Part shown: positions 61,521 to 64,000 of the stretch, in pieces | Numbering within the stretch: the first letter of the stretch is position 1 | Layout of the letters: each line of letters opens with the position of its first letter | NCBI GenBank assembly: GCA_963930655.1 | Contig: OZ005610.1 | Coordinates: 8,685,001 to 8,749,000 of the forward strand | Origin: Myrica gale | Taxonomy: Eukaryota; Streptophyta; Magnoliopsida; Fagales; Myricaceae | Direction of reading: 5' to 3' | Length of the DNA: 64,000 nt | Notes under the pieces: generated by a model | The model's database searches: none | What the model saw: the letters and a program-made list of their open reading frames with translations, nothing else | What the model was told of the DNA's origin: nothing | Position numbers and translations under genes: made by a program

Positions 61521-62665
61521 TTAAGGCCTCAACTTTCTCACCGAGGTTGTGACAGCTAGCGCCAATTTGTCGATATCGGGGTATCGAGATTCGGCTCCTT
61601 GGAGGGCTTTACTTAAGTAATAGATGGGTCGTTGTATACCATCATCATCTCTTATGAGCGTTGTGCTTACTGTCGCATCAGAAACAACAAGATAGAGGTA
61701 GAGCGTTTCTCTTGGTATAGGGGAACCAAGGAGTGGAGAACTTGTTAAATATTCTTTGAGCTCGTCAAAAGCCTTTTGACATTCCTCCTTCCAATCGAAG
61801 GCCTTCCGAAGTGTTTTGTAAAACGACAGACATTTATCCGTAGTGCGAGAGACGAATCTATTGAGCGCTGCTATTCGTCCCGTGAGTCGTTGCACGTCCT
61901 TTACGTTCTTCGACGATTGCATGTCCAGGATGACCTTGATCTTTTCCGGGTTAGCTTCGATTCCTCGTTGAGATATGAGGAATCCAAGAAATTTTCTGGA
62001 GGATACTCCGAAGGCGCATTTTGCTGGATTCAAACGCATCTTGTATTTTTTGAGTTCTTTGAAGGCTTCGGCGAAATCTGTGATATGATCTGCCGCTGCT
62101 CTTGTTTTTACTAGGAGATCATCCATGTAAACTTCCATGCAGTGTCCTATCTGTTTTTGGAACATCAGGTTGACCAACCTCTGGAATGTTGCCCCGACAT
62201 TCTTCAATCCAAAAGGCATTGCTTGATAGCAATAAGTATCCCGACCAGTTGTGAAAGAAGTACATTCTTGAGTCGACAAGGGAATCGATTCTTGGAGCGG
62301 GTAACAATCTTTTGGGCATGCCTTATTCAGGTCAGTGTAGTCTACACACATTCTCCACTTACCGTTGACCTTCTTTACCATGACCACATTCGCTAGCCAA
62401 CTGGGATAGTTGACTTCCCTGATAAATCGAGATTTGATCAATTTTTCGACTTCCTCCTGGATCGCTTGACGTCTTTCAGGAGCAAAACTCTTCCTACGCT
62501 GTATGATTGGTTTGACGTTGGGCGTGCATTCAATCTGTGGGTAATGACCTCGGGGTCAATTCCTGGCATATCCTCATGCGACCAGGTGAAAACTTCATCG
62601 TTTGCTTGAAGAAATTTCAAGAGTTCTTTTTTGGAATCATTAGATAGCTGGGTGCCAATCTTCAC
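61521..62665 (-). pseudogene. Reverse transcriptase - RNase H region of the Tat-like element
   Basis: Minus strand: EVNYPSWLANVVMVKKVNGK, KWRMCVDYTDLNKACPKD, MPFGLKNVGATFQRLV, EVYMDDLLVKT with the YMDD active site near 62125, ANPEKIKVILDM, and the RNase H start (YLYLVVSDATVSTTLI, IYYLSKALQGAE). Clear Ty3/gypsy features. Part of the fossil element; readable over about 300 codons in this stretch. Confidence 0.9.
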
Positions 62666-62692
62666 TGTTCGCTCTTTCGAGTCCGCCCAGAG

Positions 62693-63388
62693 CTATACTT
62701 CTTCTAACGGTTCCACCAGTTGCGCTCTGAATTCTTCCCGATATTCACTAACCATAGTTTCTACAGTTCCTCGGGTGTCCGATATGTAACACTTTCTTGC
62801 TTGTTCTTGGTCTCCCTTTGACTCTCCTATTCCCGATTTGGTCGGAAATTTCATTTTCAGGTGGTAAGGTGACACCATGACGCGCAATCGATTCAGGGTA
62901 ACTCGACCTATGATGACATTGAAGGAAAATTCTCCTTCGAGAATCAAGAACCTTAAGGAGAGTGATGCTTTATTCGGGGGCTCCCCCAATGTGAATGGTA
63001 ATTCTTTTATTCCCAGGCTGAAAACTCCATGACCAGTGAACCCTGTGAGTCGAGTGTTTTCTTTTTTCAGTGATTCCCTCCCGAGCTTCATTTGGTCGTA
63101 GGTGGTGGTACATAAAATATATGCGGAACTTTCGGTGTCGATGAGTATTCGCCGAATTTTACAATTTCCTATTAAGGCATCGATTACCAGCGTGTCGTCG
63201 TGTGGATGTCCTATCCGCACCGTGTCTTTTGTTGTGAACGTGATAGGCTTTTCTTCTCCTGACATCGGACGCGAGATCCGCTGTTTATTTTTGCAACAAG
63301 TAATCATCTCACGTAGGTCTTTTCTCGATGATTTAGACGACCCTCCTGCTGCAAAGCCTCCGAAAATGACCCTGATTTCGCCTATCAC
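62693..63388 (-). pseudogene. Protease region of the Tat-like element
   Basis: Minus strand: RIGHPHDDTLVIDALIGN, the aspartic-protease-like ILIDTESSAYIL segment, TRLTGFTGHGVFSLGIKELP, and FNVIIGRVTLNRLRVMVSPY. This is the layout of Ty3/gypsy retropepsin-like domains ahead of reverse transcriptase. Part of the fossil element. Confidence 0.75.
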
Positions 63389-63479
63389 TCCCGGTGGCGA
63401 GCGTCGTTCTTCCAGTCTTTCTCTCTGTTGTGGGGCTTCGTTGACCCTTCAATCTTCACGAGGTCCTTTCTCGTCTCTT

Positions 63480-64000
63480 CAGTAGGGCTCCAAACGTCGG
63501 TTCTCGGGAATCCTTGGCTCTCTCCGGAATGGTTCCCCTAGTCTGGTCGTGGTGAACTGTCGAAGACACCCTTGTTGAATGAAGGCTTCTATCTGTCTCT
63601 TTAGTTGTATGCATTCGTCTGTTTCATGGCCATGATCATTATAGAAGCGACATTATTTTTGGTCGTCTCATTTGTCAGGATCGTACCGCATTTTCAGGGG
63701 CCACTGTATCTCGGGATTGTTTCGGATCTCCAGGAGAATTTTTCCCCTGGATGTATTGAGCGACGTAAATCGAAACCTTGTACGATCTTTACGTGGTTCA
63801 GTTCGCGAGGGTGCCCCTTGTTTCCCTTCTGTTGTGGGGAGCCTGGTTGAAGCTCCTTCTTTTCTTCTTTTTGCCGATGTCCTTCCTTGATCGACGACTT
63901 TTTGCTGGCGAGCTGCCACCATATCTTCGGCATTCATATAATTTTGCGCTTTTTTCATGAATTCTCCGAAAGTCTTTGGTGGTTTCTTCCCTAGCGATAA
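63480..64000 (-). pseudogene. C-terminal gag region of the Tat-like element
   Basis: Minus strand: KKAQNYMNAEDMVAARQQK and charged linkers (about 63958-63800), then a His/Cys segment like the DHGHETDEC zinc-knuckle-type end of Tat gag proteins near 63620, followed by LKRQIEAFIQQG. The rest of gag lies outside the window. Confidence 0.6.

Larger units (their letters stand above)
53877..64000 (-). mobile_element. Decayed Ty3/gypsy LTR retrotransposon of the Tat lineage, running off the window edge
   Basis: A large fossil element read on the minus strand. In its own 5'-3' order it shows a gag end, protease, reverse transcriptase-RNase H, a second RNase H-like domain, integrase, a tandem-repeat block, an antisense ORF region, an F-box-like segment and a likely 3' LTR. 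The 5' LTR and the start of gag lie beyond 64000. Two RNase H-like modules, an antisense ORF and tandem repeats after pol are features of the Tat lineage (Grande, Retand, Ogre relatives). It is broken in many places and carries a nested MITE. The edge at 53877 is provisional. It looks old but still readable in most domains. Confidence 0.8.

Overview
The window is nuclear DNA from a flowering plant, most likely a woody core eudicot (rosid-like). The signs are genes with many short GT-AG introns, an AT-rich background full of MITEs, LINE and LTR-element debris, a plant-type U6 snRNA gene with a USE/TATA promoter, and plant-specific gene families (RLCK-VII kinases, GT92, an EMB975-type PPR, a CNL-type LRR relic). 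It is not bacterial: there are no operons, no Shine-Dalgarno sites and no CRISPR. I could not name the species.

Layout. 0.9-3.9 kb (-): a six-exon PBL-type receptor-like cytoplasmic kinase. 4-9.7 kb: no gene, with a dispersed repeat and MITEs. 9.7-12.7 kb (-): a second RLCK-VII kinase of PBL21/22 type with a GC-AG intron. 13-17.1 kb: no gene, two MITEs and a GC-rich island. 17.1-17.3 kb (-): U6 snRNA with its promoter. 20.3-22.0 kb (+): an intronless GT92 glycosyltransferase. 22.8-25 kb: a perfect 84-bp inverted repeat, a MITE and an LTR fragment. 25.7-30.7 kb (-): a nine-exon bromodomain protein of the SWI/SNF-associated BRD1/2/13 type. 31-38 kb: a long-TIR element, an LRR resistance-gene relic split by a 1.19-kb hAT-like element, another MITE, and a short tandem duplication. 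38.7-40.4 kb (+): a five-exon TANGO2/NRDE-family gene. 40.7-42.9 kb (-): a 5'-truncated LINE. 43.6-45.1 kb (-): an EMB975-like PPR pseudogene. 45.7-45.9 kb (-): a LINE tail. 46.2-48.1 kb (-): a two-exon Rpr2/Snm1-type zinc-ribbon gene. 50.1-51.4 kb (+): a seven-exon HMGB gene. About 53.9 kb to the window edge (-): a decayed Ty3/gypsy element of the Tat lineage with an antisense ORF, tandem repeats, a nested MITE and an F-box-like segment.

The order PBL21/22-type kinase - BRD - TANGO2-like - HMGB matches, as I recall it, the Arabidopsis block At1g20650 - At1g20670 - At1g20680 - At1g20693/20696. The host genes therefore form a conserved block with later insertions between them. They are unlinked housekeeping and signalling functions (immune or hormone kinases, chromatin remodelling, HMG chromatin architecture, wall glycosylation, RNA processing) and do not form a pathway.

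I found no new multi-gene system. The most unusual signals are the perfect palindrome at 22.88-23.07 kb, the dimeric tandem repeats and F-box-like passenger inside the Tat-like element, the GC-AG intron, and the resolvable transposon nesting.
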